NCBI GenBank assembly: GCA_944380885.1 | Contig: CALWIZ010000003.1 | Coordinates: 1 to 64,000, forward strand | Reading direction: 5' to 3' | Source of the DNA: an uncultured Clostridia bacterium | GTDB taxonomy: Bacteria; Bacillota; Clostridia; Oscillospirales; Acutalibacteraceae | Length of the DNA stretch: 64,000 nt | Shown here: in pieces, positions 50,129-58,198 of the stretch | How positions within the stretch are numbered: the stretch's first letter is position 1 | How the letters are laid out: each line of letters starts with the position of its first letter | Position numbers and translations under genes: made by a program | Notes under the pieces: model-generated | What the model was told of the DNA's origin: nothing | The model's database searches: none | Seen by the model: the letters and a program-made list of their open reading frames with translations, nothing else

Positions 50129-51091
50129 TTATCCCACTATGCCTGTACGCTCTACGCTTTCGATAAAAAAGCGCTGCAGAAACAGGTATAACACTAAAGG
50201 AACAAATATGGTAAGTAAACAGCCCGCCATAATATATGTACGGTAAGCAGTTACGGTACCGGAAGTTCCCATAATAGAGCCGGTCATTCCGCTGCTGTAC
50301 ATAGTTTCGGCAATAGCGCTGAGTTCAACAGTCAGCGGACGCGTATCGTTCATAAAGTAAGCAGCGGAATAATAGAAATCATTCCAGTGCCAGATAAACG
50401 AAAAGAGGATAACGGTAACAAAAGTAGGGACTGCCAGCGGAACAATTATTCTTACATAGGTCTTAAAGGCGCCGCAGCCGTCAATTCTGGCCGCTTCTTC
50501 CAAATCCTTGGGCATGCCTAAAAACGACTGACGGAAAATAAATATGAACAATCCGCCTCTGAGTCCAACGCCCAATAAGGCCGGAAGCACAAAGGTCCAA
50601 ACGGTATCAAGCAGATTGATGCTGGAAAATCCTGTCACGGGTTCTGTAAGCGAAAATATATTCAGCGGATCAAAATATCTGAAGCTTACAAAAGACGGGT
50701 TAGTAAGAAAGATCGGCGGAACTACTATTGTAAGTACAACAAAAGCAAAAATCAGGTTTTTGCCCGGAAATTTGAACCTTGCAAGACCGTAGCCCGCAAG
50801 TGAACAGGCAATGCAGCTTGCCAGCGTTGCCAAAACAGATATTTCAGCAGTCAGACCTAAAGACGGCAGGAAATTCATAAGTTCCATCGCGGTTTTTATT
50901 CCCACCGCCGACACCTTTTTCGGCACCCACAAAACAGTAGGATCCGCTGACGATTCAGGCGAGCTGATTGCCGTAATAATTATCGTCAAAAGCGGAAAAA
51001 TGAATATGTAAATCAAACCGATAAGAAGAAGCACAAAAAACAAATTGAAACCGAAGGAACCGGCTTTTTTCCGAATGTTATGAATGTTCAT
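50129..51091 (-). CDS. sugar ABC transporter permease (MalG type), second pair
   Basis: A 320-residue inner-membrane permease with six helices and the EAA loop EEAARIDGCGAFKTYVRIIVP (split: EEAARIDGCG, then KTYVRIIVPLA), the site that docks the ATPase. A large periplasmic-side loop holds the FDPLNIFSLTEPVTGF insert. GGAGGTG SD. Its partner gene is 6 nt upstream. No ATPase gene is in the window, so a shared MsmK/MsiK-type ATPase is expected. Confidence 0.9.
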   Translation of the reverse strand: MNIHNIRKKAGSFGFNLFFVLLLIGLIYIFIFPLLTIIITAISSPESSADPTVLWVPKKVSAVGIKTAMELMNFLPSLGLTAEISVLATLASCIACSLAGYGLARFKFPGKNLIFAFVVLTIVVPPIFLTNPSFVSFRYFDPLNIFSLTEPVTGFSSINLLDTVWTFVLPALLGVGLRGGLFIFIFRQSFLGMPKDLEEAARIDGCGAFKTYVRIIVPLAVPTFVTVILFSFIWHWNDFYYSAAYFMNDTRPLTVELSAIAETMYSSGMTGSIMGTSGTVTAYRTYIMAGCLLTIFVPLVLYLFLQRFFIESVERTGIVG

Positions 51092-51097
51092 TCCAGC

Positions 51098-52030
51098 TCA
51101 CCTCCTTGCTTTTTCAGGCTTGGAATTCCTGTTAATCAACGCGAATACAGCGAATACCAGCGCCAATACCAAAAGAATAATGAGCATAAACGGAATCGCC
51201 ATTGCCGAAGCCTTGCCGTTATCAAGCGAAGTAACCAACGTCTGTATTTGCGACATAACAGGATTTGTTGCATCTGAGAATGTATCAACTATGGTATAAA
51301 CAAGCGAAACAAATATCATAGGAGAAAGCATCGGTATTGTGATATACCAGTAATTGTCCCAGGCGGAAGCTCCTTCTATCGATGAAGCCTCATACAGCGA
51401 AGCCGGCACACTCTGAATTCCGGCAAGCAGAATCAGTGTCTGTATACCAGTACGCCACATAAGATCAAAAATGTTCGTCGAAATGGTAACAAAGACTTCA
51501 ACCAATCCGTCGTTCAAGCCTGAATTTATAAGAATTTCCTCAATCGCACTGCTGCTGAAAATCGCCGATGTCTCTGTACTTCCCCTCAAAACACCGTAAG
51601 TAACGCTGTCAAGCTGGAAATATTTCATTACGACACCGGTAGCGATTATGACGGGCAGAAAGAACACACCTCTCACAAACATACGCCCGAAAAACTTTCT
51701 GTTCAAAATAGTCGCGAAGAAAATACTGCTTACAACTATTACCGGAACCTGGTACAAAAGTGAAGACACCGATGAAATGAGGTTATTTCCGTAATCCAAA
51801 TCCGTTCTGAAAGCATAGTAAAAATTATCCCATCCGACATATGTCAAAGTAAAGGCGCCCGGTTCAAAGCCTACCTGATTGAACGCAAATACAACTCCCT
51901 GAATAAAATTCGGCAAAAAGAACAGCAGCAAGCCGATACAGAACGGCAATGTAAATAAAAAGCCGGTCAATGAATTTTTTCCTGTCAGCGAGAGACGTCT
52001 GGATTTCAATTTATCTACTGACGGTTTCAA
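51098..52030 (-). CDS. sugar ABC transporter permease (MalF type), second pair
   Basis: A 310-residue permease with about six helices and the EAA-like loop YEASSIEGASAWDNYWYITI. The start is TTG 52030, overlapping the last 20 nt of the DUF5696 gene and preceded by GGGGGA; tight coupling to that gene is likely. It pairs with the next permease to form the channel for one sugar substrate. Confidence 0.88.
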   Translation of the reverse strand: MKPSVDKLKSRRLSLTGKNSLTGFLFTLPFCIGLLLFFLPNFIQGVVFAFNQVGFEPGAFTLTYVGWDNFYYAFRTDLDYGNNLISSVSSLLYQVPVIVVSSIFFATILNRKFFGRMFVRGVFFLPVIIATGVVMKYFQLDSVTYGVLRGSTETSAIFSSSAIEEILINSGLNDGLVEVFVTISTNIFDLMWRTGIQTLILLAGIQSVPASLYEASSIEGASAWDNYWYITIPMLSPMIFVSLVYTIVDTFSDATNPVMSQIQTLVTSLDNGKASAMAIPFMLIILLVLALVFAVFALINRNSKPEKARR

Positions 52031-54251
52031 AATCCATTCCCCCTATCTTAATACCCGAAACGGTTTGTTCGGAAGCGTTATAATTTACATACACGGCAGT
52101 ACCGTCCTCATAAACGGTTTCATAAACGCCGTCTGATACCTCCGTATGCCTTATTATTGCCTTGTCGTAAATCTTTTCGAGCAGCGGACGGTATTCTTTA
52201 TCATAATCTGCTGCCTTTGTTTTCCAAAGATCAAAGGTTGTACTGTAAAGACTGTTGTAAGGAGTTTCGTTCAGGGCAGAGGCATCACCGTATATACCGT
52301 CAAACAGCAACTCAGTGCCTGTTTCGACCGCGTTGAGGAACAGCAGCCTGTCGTCGGCGGTTTTATTCAGCGGGGAAGTGGTCAGAACCGTATAGCCGTG
52401 GAATACGATCTGATAAAAGGGTACATCCTTCTCAAAAAGATTGTTTCCGCTGCTGCTGAGCGGAGCGTCGAAAACCTTATCGGCATATACGGCTGATACC
52501 ATATTTCCGCCTTCCACCGCTATACTGTAATTACCCAAAGCCTTAAACACATTTTCAAACGAGCTTACAAGCGCCGTCCGATTGAAACCGTCTTCGGTAT
52601 TCAGGTCGGCGTAGACATAAGAGCCCATAGTTCCTAATGAAATGCCGGAAGCTTTCAGTGCAGAATATTTTTTCAGAAAATTATTGATAACCGTACCAAC
52701 CTTATCTGCGCTTAAAAGGTAATAATTATTTCCGTCGATTTTTTCCACATCAACCGAAAGCATATAATCATACTGCTCTACGATCTCACCGAAAGTATTT
52801 TTTACGGAATCCTTATTTTTAGAAACTCCGTTGCCACTTGAGGTAAACCTTAAAAAATCTGCATCCGGATAAAACTGCGCGTCGATTTCCGTTAAATAAT
52901 CGTTTAAAGCCTTAAAGTCTTTCTTCCCGCCCAAAACAGACAAAGGTTTGGCGTTTTTAGGTATTTTCTTATTAAAAAAGCCGTTGTTTGTCCATCCTTC
53001 GTACCGGACAGACAACCCGCCGACTCCGTTCTCCAAAAGATAGGCGGCCATCTCAGCAGCCTCCGAAAAAGACGTGAGGCTTTTCAGCTTTTTGTAAGGT
53101 ATTCCAAGGAAGTTAGCCTTAACATCTATCGCACCGTAAATATTAAGATTAAGTGCAGGCGAAAGCTCGGTTTTTTTCATGCCTTTTTCTTCAATCAAAT
53201 AATCACGGTAAGCTACAGCCATTCCGGAATAGCTTGCGTTGTCTCCGTCCAAGCACCAGTATCTTACTGTATAATCGCCCGAAAAATCACAATCGGACAG
53301 CCTGGTCGCATTTTGTGCATTCACTTCAATAGTTGAAACGGTTCTCAGAATAAGCTTTGAAGAAATATTGTTATAGCCAAAGCTGTCGCTTGAAAATTCA
53401 GCTCTGACAGCAGCCGAAGCCTCACCCTCGGTTATTGCCGCAAACAAGGCGTTGCTTCCTTCGGTGATACCGAAAACAGGAAGACGGATATTCTGATTGT
53501 CGGCTGCCGAAATTTTAGTTTTCTCCTCGGCATATTCGCGTCCGTAGACAAGAGCTTCATAACCGTCAATATTGTATCTTCCGTTTCCGAATGAAGCTAT
53601 TGCGCCGGAACCGTCCGGTATAAGCATCCAGCCGTCGGTATCGGAATTGGCAGCTCCGAAATTAGGCAGAACCCGGATAGACAGAATAGAATAATTACCG
53701 CTTTCTTCAATTTCATCAACACATACTTTAACTTCAAGACTGTTTTCAAGCAGGCTGTAAATGACCGGCACCGTGAAACCGAATGTATCAAAACGGTATG
53801 TTACCTTTATTCCGCTTGCAACTTTTTCTACACTGACGTTTTTCTGGCGGACTGCGGTAGTATGACTGTTAAATGTCAGGGCGCTTGCTTCTCCGACGGT
53901 GCTGTTGTCATAATACTCGAAAATATAATCCGAAAATATATCCGTACGGCTGATACCGGTTGTTACATCATCCAAAACAGCATCGTTCGGGTTACTGTAC
54001 CAAATCTTACCGCTTCTGCGGTTTTGAAGTGCAAACCAACCTTTTTCCATATCCGCATAGAACAGCAGATTGTCGTTTTGTGCCGCTAAGGTATAGTCAG
54101 CGGTGTATTCATCGGAGGTTTCTTCATCAATACCGAGCCTTGTTGGTTTCTGAAGTTCATCGCTTTGTGCCGATATCCCTGATATCGATAAATTTAAAGG
54201 CAATATAAAAAGGATTAAGCAGACCAAAATTGAAAATATCTTTTTTTTCAT
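52011..54251 (-). CDS. exported DUF5696-type protein
   Basis: A 746-residue exported protein. Signal peptide residues 1-~28 (ILVCLILFILPLNLSISG). Residues ~55-330 are beta-rich (WFALQNRRSGKIWYSNPND, GWMLIPDGSGAIASFGNG). Residues ~340-690 look like a TIM-barrel-type domain (NGVGGLSVRYEGWTNNGFF, FYPDADFLRF). This matches the uncharacterised DUF5696 pattern found beside sugar transporters in gut and soil Firmicutes. A carbohydrate-active role is inferred from context only. ATGA overlap with the upstream NHL-Yip1 gene. Confidence 0.75.
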   Translation of the reverse strand: MKKKIFSILVCLILFILPLNLSISGISAQSDELQKPTRLGIDEETSDEYTADYTLAAQNDNLLFYADMEKGWFALQNRRSGKIWYSNPNDAVLDDVTTGISRTDIFSDYIFEYYDNSTVGEASALTFNSHTTAVRQKNVSVEKVASGIKVTYRFDTFGFTVPVIYSLLENSLEVKVCVDEIEESGNYSILSIRVLPNFGAANSDTDGWMLIPDGSGAIASFGNGRYNIDGYEALVYGREYAEEKTKISAADNQNIRLPVFGITEGSNALFAAITEGEASAAVRAEFSSDSFGYNNISSKLILRTVSTIEVNAQNATRLSDCDFSGDYTVRYWCLDGDNASYSGMAVAYRDYLIEEKGMKKTELSPALNLNIYGAIDVKANFLGIPYKKLKSLTSFSEAAEMAAYLLENGVGGLSVRYEGWTNNGFFNKKIPKNAKPLSVLGGKKDFKALNDYLTEIDAQFYPDADFLRFTSSGNGVSKNKDSVKNTFGEIVEQYDYMLSVDVEKIDGNNYYLLSADKVGTVINNFLKKYSALKASGISLGTMGSYVYADLNTEDGFNRTALVSSFENVFKALGNYSIAVEGGNMVSAVYADKVFDAPLSSSGNNLFEKDVPFYQIVFHGYTVLTTSPLNKTADDRLLFLNAVETGTELLFDGIYGDASALNETPYNSLYSTTFDLWKTKAADYDKEYRPLLEKIYDKAIIRHTEVSDGVYETVYEDGTAVYVNYNASEQTVSGIKIGGMDFETVSR

Positions 54252-56350
54252 TGACGGATCGACACCTCCCGAGCTATTGAATCCACAAATGAAAGCACCT
54301 GAGCGTACAGAGTGATAAACAATACCGCAAGAAAAATTATAACCAACATTCCGAACACGGTTATCAAAAATGAAAGAACCGTCTTGCCTACAGAATACTG
54401 ATGAACTGTCATAAGACCCGCAAAAAGCATAAAGAATGTCCAGAGGAGACCTACTGCGGTGATAATGCTCATGAACATACCCTCATCTTGGGTAAGAATA
54501 TTGGAAAACGCCGTATTGATTAAAATTGATGCAATATACGGTGTCAGAGAATATGCCGTAACCGTTACAATTTCACTGAACTTGCCCTTGCCTGTCATAA
54601 AGCTTGCCAGACCGTAATTGGCAATAACAAAAACCAGAAATAATCCTGCCGTTTGAAGTAAAGTATAAAACACATTAAAGTCAACCGCTCTGTTCTCATT
54701 GAACGAAAAACCTGTGAAAAAATAACTGAGTGTTGCAGCTATAAACCAGACCGCAACTATTATTGCCGCTTTCAAAGGTGATGCAAATCCTCTCGGACGG
54801 ATTTGTTCGGCAGCAGATGACGGATGAAAAAGCATATATACCGGAAGATATTTTTTTGTTTCGAGCTGACAAAACGCTGAACCTTCTACCGGCCTCAGCA
54901 TTTTGCTTACCTTTACCGCTAAAACAATAAGGGCTGTCAAAGCTGCCAATACAATAAATAAAATCAGTACAAAATTATCTTTCAGATATTCCTTCCGGTA
55001 TTCACTGAAAGAAACAGAATATTCCTTATTGGCATAGCCTTTTTTATAAGCCTCCATCGCCAGCTCGTATTCGCCAAGATAGTCATAGCAATTACCTATC
55101 CCTACATAGGCCTGAGTGCTGTTTGTATTATAGGCAATAACGCTTTTCCAAGTATCTATTGCCGCAGAGTAATCACCGTTTTCCATTTGCATATCCGCTT
55201 TTTTTATTGCCCTGACATAATCATTCGGTCTGAAAATCTGCAAGGTATTGGCAAGCGCGTCAATCACATATATATTTTCTCCGACTGTTTCAAGAGCGAC
55301 AGGCTGAAGAAAATTTCCCTTCTGCTCGCCGTAGCTTCCGAAAACAGCTATTAAATCGTTGTTTTTTGAGTAAACAAATACACGGCTTCTTGCACTGTCA
55401 AGCAACGCCAGACTTTCATCGTCGGCAACGTCCACATCAATAAACTGCGTTCCCGAATTGCTTTTAAGCCTATCCCATTCAATATCCCCGAACGCTGCTG
55501 AATCGTAAATATCTTCGCCAAGCGCATTCAGCGAACGTACCTTCCCTTCTATATCCGAATAATCCGAGGATTTTGCAACTGTATAAATAAAACCGTCTTT
55601 ATCTATATCAAAGCTCGTCAAAGTTACGGGAGTGTACGAATAATCATTCTTACGCTGTTCCTCGGACATAAATTTCCTGCGGATATACCTTAATATTACC
55701 TCAGCGGTCGTCCGTATATTTGTACTGCCGAACAAGGTCAGAAAATTCCCTTCCTCATCAAAAACCAAAGCGCCTATATTGACATCGTTTGCTATTGCGT
55801 ATATGCGGTTCTGAGGATCGACAATCACCTTAACAAAATTACAAGCGGTTTTCTCATCAAGTACGGCCGTATCCGGTTTATTTATAATCAAATCGGCAAC
55901 ACCGTCCATTCCGACACGTAAAACCCGATGATTTTCGGTATCGGCTATGTAAAGCCTATCGTTATGGTAAGTTATCCCCTGCGCTCCGGCAATACTGAGC
56001 GGACTGCCGTCGGCCGCAGTGAAACTGTCAAGCTTATTTATCAGCACCAAATCATTATTGTAAACATAAACCGCACCGTTGCCGGAATCAAGCAATAGGA
56101 TTCTTTCATCCTCTATACAATAAATATCCTGAAGCACGCTTCCCTTCTCAAGTCCCAAATCCGTGCCGTATAAAACGGTATCAACAGTGTATCCTGCGGG
56201 CGCGCTGACCGATTCATCGGCATAATTATATTCATATGTATTATAAGGAACAGAGCTGCTTTTCAGGGCTGATACGCCGGTTGCAAAAACTCCGCCCAAC
56301 AAAACGGTTAAAAGCAATATCGCTATGCTTTGCCGAATTTTTTTCTTCAT
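54248..56350 (-). CDS. exported NHL beta-propeller, TPR and Yip1-domain membrane protein
   Basis: A 700-residue protein with three modules. An N-terminal signal (residues ~8-28) is followed by an NHL-type propeller (~60-400; GAQGITYHNDRLYIADTENH, DIDKDGFIYTVAKSSDY, QPVALETVGENIYVIDA). TPR-like repeats follow (~400-460, MENGDYSAAIDTWKSVIAYN, YDYLGEYELAMEAYKKGYAN). After a helix (~470-490) come the Yip1-like helices (~530-690; YGLASFMTGKGKFSEIVTVT). It looks like an assembly platform in the membrane between the two transporters. Function is unknown. GGAGG SD. Confidence 0.78.
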   Translation of the reverse strand: MKKKIRQSIAILLLTVLLGGVFATGVSALKSSSVPYNTYEYNYADESVSAPAGYTVDTVLYGTDLGLEKGSVLQDIYCIEDERILLLDSGNGAVYVYNNDLVLINKLDSFTAADGSPLSIAGAQGITYHNDRLYIADTENHRVLRVGMDGVADLIINKPDTAVLDEKTACNFVKVIVDPQNRIYAIANDVNIGALVFDEEGNFLTLFGSTNIRTTAEVILRYIRRKFMSEEQRKNDYSYTPVTLTSFDIDKDGFIYTVAKSSDYSDIEGKVRSLNALGEDIYDSAAFGDIEWDRLKSNSGTQFIDVDVADDESLALLDSARSRVFVYSKNNDLIAVFGSYGEQKGNFLQPVALETVGENIYVIDALANTLQIFRPNDYVRAIKKADMQMENGDYSAAIDTWKSVIAYNTNSTQAYVGIGNCYDYLGEYELAMEAYKKGYANKEYSVSFSEYRKEYLKDNFVLILFIVLAALTALIVLAVKVSKMLRPVEGSAFCQLETKKYLPVYMLFHPSSAAEQIRPRGFASPLKAAIIVAVWFIAATLSYFFTGFSFNENRAVDFNVFYTLLQTAGLFLVFVIANYGLASFMTGKGKFSEIVTVTAYSLTPYIASILINTAFSNILTQDEGMFMSIITAVGLLWTFFMLFAGLMTVHQYSVGKTVLSFLITVFGMLVIIFLAVLFITLYAQVLSFVDSIAREVSIRQ

Positions 56351-56375
56351 CGCTTTTCCTCCACCGTCAGCCCGA

Positions 56376-57275
56376 TCATTTCAGTCCGGAATGTGACATA
56401 GTTTCCATAACAGAGCTTTGTGAAATTATAAATACCAGTATCGGCGGTATCATAAGAATCACTCCTACCGCACTTCCCGCGCCTGTTCTGGCAATACCTC
56501 CTGCCGCCAGAGTCTGCAGTACCGACGGAAGCATTTTAAGCTGCTCACTGTAAACATACTGAACGCCGGTAGCATTCCACATTGACTGAAAGGTAAAAAT
56601 AACAAGAGTCATTATCGCAGGTTTCACCGCAGGCATAACAATTCTGAAAAAAATTCTGAACTCACCTGCTCCGTCAATTCTTGCTGCCTCGAGTGTCGCA
56701 TCCGGAATCGCGGTAATTATAAACTGCTTCATCAGAAATACACCCATAGTTCCCGACATTGCCGGCAGCAGAATAGCCCAATAGGTATCAACCATTCCGA
56801 GCTTTGCAATTACAATATACTGCGGAATCGCTGTAACCTCCTGTCTGAACAAAAGAGTCCAGACAATAATCTGGGAAAGAACAACAACTCCCGGAAAATT
56901 GACTTTTGCAAGCGGATAAGCCGTAAGTGAAGCAATGATAACATATACCGCCGTTCCGATTACCGAAATACCGACACTGTTTGCAAGGTAGCGCGTAAAA
57001 GGCACATAAAGGTTATCTGTAAGTCTGAGCACCTGTCTGAAGTTATCAAACGTAGGGTTACGCACGAAAAATTTCGGAGGATATGCAAATATTTCATTTA
57101 TCGGCTTAAGCGACTGAACAATACTGTATAGGATAGGCAGTATCATAAACGCACCCACAACAGCCAAAAAAATAAAAATCATTATTGTGCCGCCGAGCGA
57201 ACGCGACAGCCTCACCCTTTTGCGGCTTTTATATTCTAAAATTTGTTTTTTAATAAAATTTTGCTTTTCAGGCAT
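56376..57275 (-). CDS. sugar ABC transporter permease (MalG type), first pair
   Basis: A 299-residue permease with six helices and the EAA loop LEAARIDGAGEFRIFFRIVM. GAGGTGA SD. It lies 11 nt after its partner and 25 nt before the NHL-Yip1 gene. A positively charged N-terminus (KSRKRVRLSRSLGG) is typical for the cytoplasmic side. Docking of a shared ATPase is expected. Confidence 0.9.
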   Translation of the reverse strand: MPEKQNFIKKQILEYKSRKRVRLSRSLGGTIMIFIFLAVVGAFMILPILYSIVQSLKPINEIFAYPPKFFVRNPTFDNFRQVLRLTDNLYVPFTRYLANSVGISVIGTAVYVIIASLTAYPLAKVNFPGVVVLSQIIVWTLLFRQEVTAIPQYIVIAKLGMVDTYWAILLPAMSGTMGVFLMKQFIITAIPDATLEAARIDGAGEFRIFFRIVMPAVKPAIMTLVIFTFQSMWNATGVQYVYSEQLKMLPSVLQTLAAGGIARTGAGSAVGVILMIPPILVFIISQSSVMETMSHSGLK

Positions 57276-57286
57276 CAGCTGTCACC

Positions 57287-58198
57287 TCAATTCTCCGAAT
57301 ATTTCTTCAAGACCTTATTAACAAGCAACCATGATGCCATCATCAATATAAACAGCACGACCGCGATAGCTGAGGAATATCCCATTTCGAACCTTACCGT
57401 CCCGTAATCAAGCATATGCAAAAGCAGCGTATGTGTGGAATAGTTTGAACTTGGGAAACCGGTAAGCGCCTGGTTGACAGAACCGACCGCAAAAGCCGTG
57501 GAAATCTGCATTACAGCGCCGAACATAAGCTGCGGACCCATTTGAGGAAGCGTGACATAGAACAGCTCCTGCCAACGGTTTTTTATACCGTCAATCGCCG
57601 CCGCTTCGAAATACGAACGGTCAAGCGACTGCAAACCCGCAACAAACGATAAAAAGCCCGTACCCAGACTCATCCAAATCAAAACAATGATTACAACCGC
57701 AAAGCTGTATTTCGCGTCAGTAAGCCAGTTGACAGGATCCTGAAGTATGCCGAGCGAAGAAAGTACTGAATTCGCAAGCCCTTTGGAATCGCTGGCAAAA
57801 ATAAACTGCCAAATAAAATAAATATTGCCCGCCAGTGTAGGTGCGTACATAACAAGTGTTATAAACTTTCTTAGCGCAGGATTCAGCTCGTTGATAAGCC
57901 ATGCCACAACAAAGCTGAGCAAGAATCCGACAGGACCTGTAACAATGGCAAAAATCAAGGTGTTCTGAAGTGCTTTCAGAAAAATCTCGTCATCGAACAA
58001 AAGGCGTATGTAATTGTCAAATCCGGTAAAATCCGGAAGCTGAACCATATCAAAAGAGGTAAAGCTTAAAACAACCGCGGAGATAACCGGTATAAATACA
58101 AACAGGAAAAAGATTAAAAAAAAGGGTGCGATCATAACATAATAGACACTGTTTTTCTTAATTCTTCTCGCCAGAGGCACATTGCCGTTCTTTTTCAT
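57287..58198 (-). CDS. sugar ABC transporter permease (MalF type), first pair
   Basis: A 303-residue permease with six helices, basic N-terminus (RRIKKNSVYYVM) and the EAA-like loop FEAAAIDGIKNRWQELFYVT. Its ATG overlaps the stop of the large binding protein (ATGA), so the binding protein and channel are translationally coupled. It forms the first channel with the next gene. Confidence 0.9.
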   Translation of the reverse strand: MKKNGNVPLARRIKKNSVYYVMIAPFFLIFFLFVFIPVISAVVLSFTSFDMVQLPDFTGFDNYIRLLFDDEIFLKALQNTLIFAIVTGPVGFLLSFVVAWLINELNPALRKFITLVMYAPTLAGNIYFIWQFIFASDSKGLANSVLSSLGILQDPVNWLTDAKYSFAVVIIVLIWMSLGTGFLSFVAGLQSLDRSYFEAAAIDGIKNRWQELFYVTLPQMGPQLMFGAVMQISTAFAVGSVNQALTGFPSSNYSTHTLLLHMLDYGTVRFEMGYSSAIAVVLFILMMASWLLVNKVLKKYSEN

